DNA of 64,000 nucleotides, taken from contig BGZK01000225.1 in the NCBI GenBank assembly GCA_005406025.1, forward strand, positions 310,001 to 374,000. Reading direction: 5' to 3'. The number at the start of each line of letters is the position of its first letter. Position 1 is the stretch's first letter. Position numbers and translations under genes: made by a program. This document shows positions 61,514 through 64,000 of this stretch, in pieces. This stretch comes from Eumeta japonica. Its lineage: Eukaryota > Arthropoda > Insecta > Lepidoptera > Psychidae. The notes below the pieces were generated by a model. That model ran no database searches and was not told the origin of the DNA. It saw only the letters and a program-made list of their open reading frames with translations.

Positions 61514-61900
61514 GTGAGACGCTAGCCGGAATCGTAAAAGTACAGCTCCGTTCGCAAATTACATTACGCCGTCTCGAATTCGAGCTTCGCCCGCGGAGCT
61601 TCGACTCGCGGCGGCACGATCCCGAGAAAATATCGTTTCCCGGGCGACGCGCGCGCCCTCCCGCGCCGCCCGAAATAAGAAAATTCCATTTGAAAGCGCT
61701 AGTCACTATACGCGGGTAGGACACGAAAAATCATAACAGGAGCCGAATACGCGATACATTTCTTCATATCCGCCCGTACCGAATGAAAAATGCCCAAAGA
61801 GTTGACTGCCTGGCGCGAGGCGGGGGCGGGCGGAGCGGGACGGGCGGATAAGCCGGCGGCGCGCGCGACAGGGACGCCGCCATAAACCCGAAAAGATGGA
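61430..61900. promoter_or_regulatory. GC-rich island
   Basis: Among the most CpG-rich parts of the window (CCCGGGCGACGCGCGCGCCCTCCCGCGCCGCCCG near 61639; GGCGCGAGGCGGGGGCGGGCGGAGCGGGACGGGCGG near 61812). Minus-strand open frames (61389-61724 and 61706-61918) follow from lack of AT-rich stops. TATACGGTATAAAAAAGG at 61949-61966 could serve as a TATA element. Candidate promoter or regulatory element. Confidence 0.38.
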
Positions 61901-61966
61901 TGGTATACACAATGTCACTGGCGCTACGCTGAAATTGTATATTTTATATACGGTATAAAAAAGGTT

Positions 61967-62455
61967 TTACCACAACATACGATATTAAAAAGCGACCGCG
62001 CGGCCCAGTAGTTATATTGTTATGAGGAATTTAATCTCGCCCGTTCCTCGCAGTCAAGGATTATTGAAACGCTCCCGTGGGATTTTAGATGAGGATTTTT
62101 CTGAAGTATAACCCGATCGAATCGACTTTCTGCAATATATTTGAAAGTTTGCAGCACAGAAATTGTTCTCGTCGATATAAATAAATTTACATCAATTCCT
62201 CTATTACGCGTCTGCGTGCGAATAAAACATATATTTTTAAATGTACCGTTGGTTACTCTACACAAAACTAAATCTGATTTACTTTTGTGTGTATTTATGT
62301 ATTTTATATCTATCTAGATATCTAGGTCAAACGTATGGTTGTATGGATCAGGGATAAATTAAGAAATTATGGCACTTCGTGTATTCAATAAAGAAACACG
62401 TAATTCATCCAAAGTCCACCAAAAGTACAAAGAAGTGATGCGGTGTCATATCTGT

Positions 62456-62499
<44 letters not shown>

Positions 62500-64000
62500 G
62501 ATAAGTTGGAACCTACGTATTGTATCAAGTGACTTAAAGTTTATATACTTATTGTTAAGCATACATTACGCTTTTATGGTTCTGTACATACTTAAAGTAC
62601 ATATGTAAAGCATTGCATTGGAATTAAAACTTACCTGATTATTGACAAATTGATCAACGAGTTTTTAAGTCGAGTCGAGTCAGACCACTCTCTAATATAA
62701 TTTCAAGAGCGTGTTAGATCATTGGTCGTGGAAGTTATCACCGTATCGGTGATGAAACAGATGAAAACGATTGTGGGATGGTGAACACATGGACGCGACT
62801 CATGCATTCAAACTAAAAGGAGACCTGTGCAATACCCATACGCCTGGCACAGGTCGTACAGATGCAGGTATGGCACATGCACTCTAAACTGCCTTTGGAT
62901 CGAGTGGTGCATTCGTAAAAAGTAATTTTTGTAACACCCACTTACATTATATGGAACTTCGTATAAAACGATGATATATTTATTTTCGAATTCTGAACTT
63001 TTAATTTTGATCTTCAATTTTTAATTTCGACTTATAAACCATCAATTTTGATTTTTGAATAATTTGAGTTCTATTATAGAGCTTTTGTAAATGGGACATA
63101 AAGGTATCGGCCTTCACAAATTACTATGTTTAAAACCCGATTTCTCTCCGTATGACGCGCTATATCTGTTCTTAAGAATCGAATGCAGTAAACTCAAACG
63201 TACGGTAATAGTGTTGTAATATTAGGAAGAAGCTTTTCGAACATGTACAAATAACCGCTCGCGAACGATGTATAATTACATCTACTCAGTTTTCATGGAA
63301 TGCCAGGAGTCAGCCTTAAAACTAAGTTAACTCTTGTATTTTATTCTCGCTTTTGCTATCACTATAGCACTGTTCAGGTTTACTTCTAGTTAACACTTTT
63401 TTTACTCTTTTCCGCGGTTGCTAGTAAGTATTATTCAATGTACCAAATAAATTCCACTGTTGGGTGATTACGTCATTTGTAACTATTTATAAATAAATAT
63501 TATATATCGAACACTATGTTTACTAAATTGTAAAATGATGGTCTATTTTGCTAATAAAGAAATCAGTGTCTTAGTTATTAAATATTTTTTATCGTATTCC
63601 GATTCTTTAAGTACATACATAACGAATATTAACTCTTAATACAGTTGTTATATATATGTAGGGAGAAAAAATAAAACTATTTTTAATACATGCATATCGT
63701 TTTAATTTTTGTCTTACCCATTGAATTACATTTTGTAAAACTTATGCACCAATAAATAAAACAATCCGTTATATCACATATAGTTTACATTTTCTCCTTT
63801 CGCAACAGTAGGCCATCATTAAAAATGTCGCCCTGCCAACCCCATCGGAAAGGCACTAAAGTGTAAGGTGGCGTGATATATTATGACAAGGGATTTCGAT
63901 ATCAAGCCTCTATGTCTCCGTAGCAACGCGGGATTACCTTCGCAGGGCACGCTCAAGGGTTGCGGCGTGATATGGCAGAATATTTAAGACCGGTAGCAAG
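61967..64000. other. Non-coding stretch to the window end
   Basis: Contains an (AT)n microsatellite (about 62459-62496), preceded by ordinary AT-rich sequence, and an inverted repeat GACCTGTGC…GCACAGGTC at 62822-62855 that is probably repeat debris. The last 200 bases are GC-balanced (GTCGCCCTGCCAACCCCATCGG…) without a recognised feature. Confidence 0.4.

Noticed and set aside
61389..61724. 111-codon minus-strand open frame
   Set aside because: Open because of CpG-rich composition. The plus strand offers better splice signals and no family resemblance is seen.

Overview
The window is AT-rich eukaryotic DNA with no complete protein-coding gene, rRNA, tRNA or bacterial-type operon. It is best read as a large intergenic or intronic gene desert from an insect, most probably a butterfly or moth (Lepidoptera). 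The assignment rests on the interspersed repeats: copies that open with a TAGGGTTCCGTA-like end and close with a GTACGGAACCC…CTTGGCCGG-like end, ends reading CTAGCTGCGCCCCGCGGTTTC or TAGCTTTCGCCCGCTGCTCCGCCC, ends reading TTTTGAAGTCGGTTAA, CAGACAGACAGAC tails, a mariner relic, and LINE relics of Jockey and RTE-like type. I know these as lepidopteran repeat signatures; no search was run.

Layout. 0-6.5 kb: a repeat copy at the left edge, a possible minus-strand exon, a GC-rich patch and a broken mariner-like transposase (about 2.8-4.06 kb). 6.5-15 kb: AT-rich DNA with three GC-rich islands (10.15-10.39, 10.72-10.87, 11.27-11.62 kb) and two CTCF-like motifs. 15-31 kb: many repeats, including a near-palindromic foldback element (15.6 kb), two copies of a hexamer-tract repeat family (the other is at 1 bp), LINE debris (27.0 kb) and a 26-bp cruciform-forming tandem array (27.7 kb). 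31-43 kb: mostly AT-rich DNA, one GGTTCCG-family repeat (38.0 kb), a 5'-truncated Jockey-type LINE (39.2-40.3 kb) and GC islands at 38.7 and 41.0 kb. 43.3-46.1 kb: a repeat whose internal segment has expanded into about 24 tandem copies of a ~103-bp unit. 46-53 kb: the densest group of GC-rich islands, one with TALE-homeodomain sites. 53.5-64 kb: more LINE debris, full-length GGTTCCG-family repeats in both orientations, a 235-bp MITE-like element, a strong CTCF-like site (57.77 kb) and a GC-rich island at 61.4-61.9 kb with a possible 121-bp exon.

The repeats explain much of the structured sequence. The short GC-rich, motif-containing islands in AT-rich DNA are the best candidates for function, as enhancers, insulators or alternative 5' exons of a developmental gene outside the window. 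That function is inference. I found no convincing new enzyme or defence system. The points most worth following are the transposon-derived minisatellite, the TALE/GATA motif clusters, the CTCF-like sites and the possible exon at 61.4 kb.
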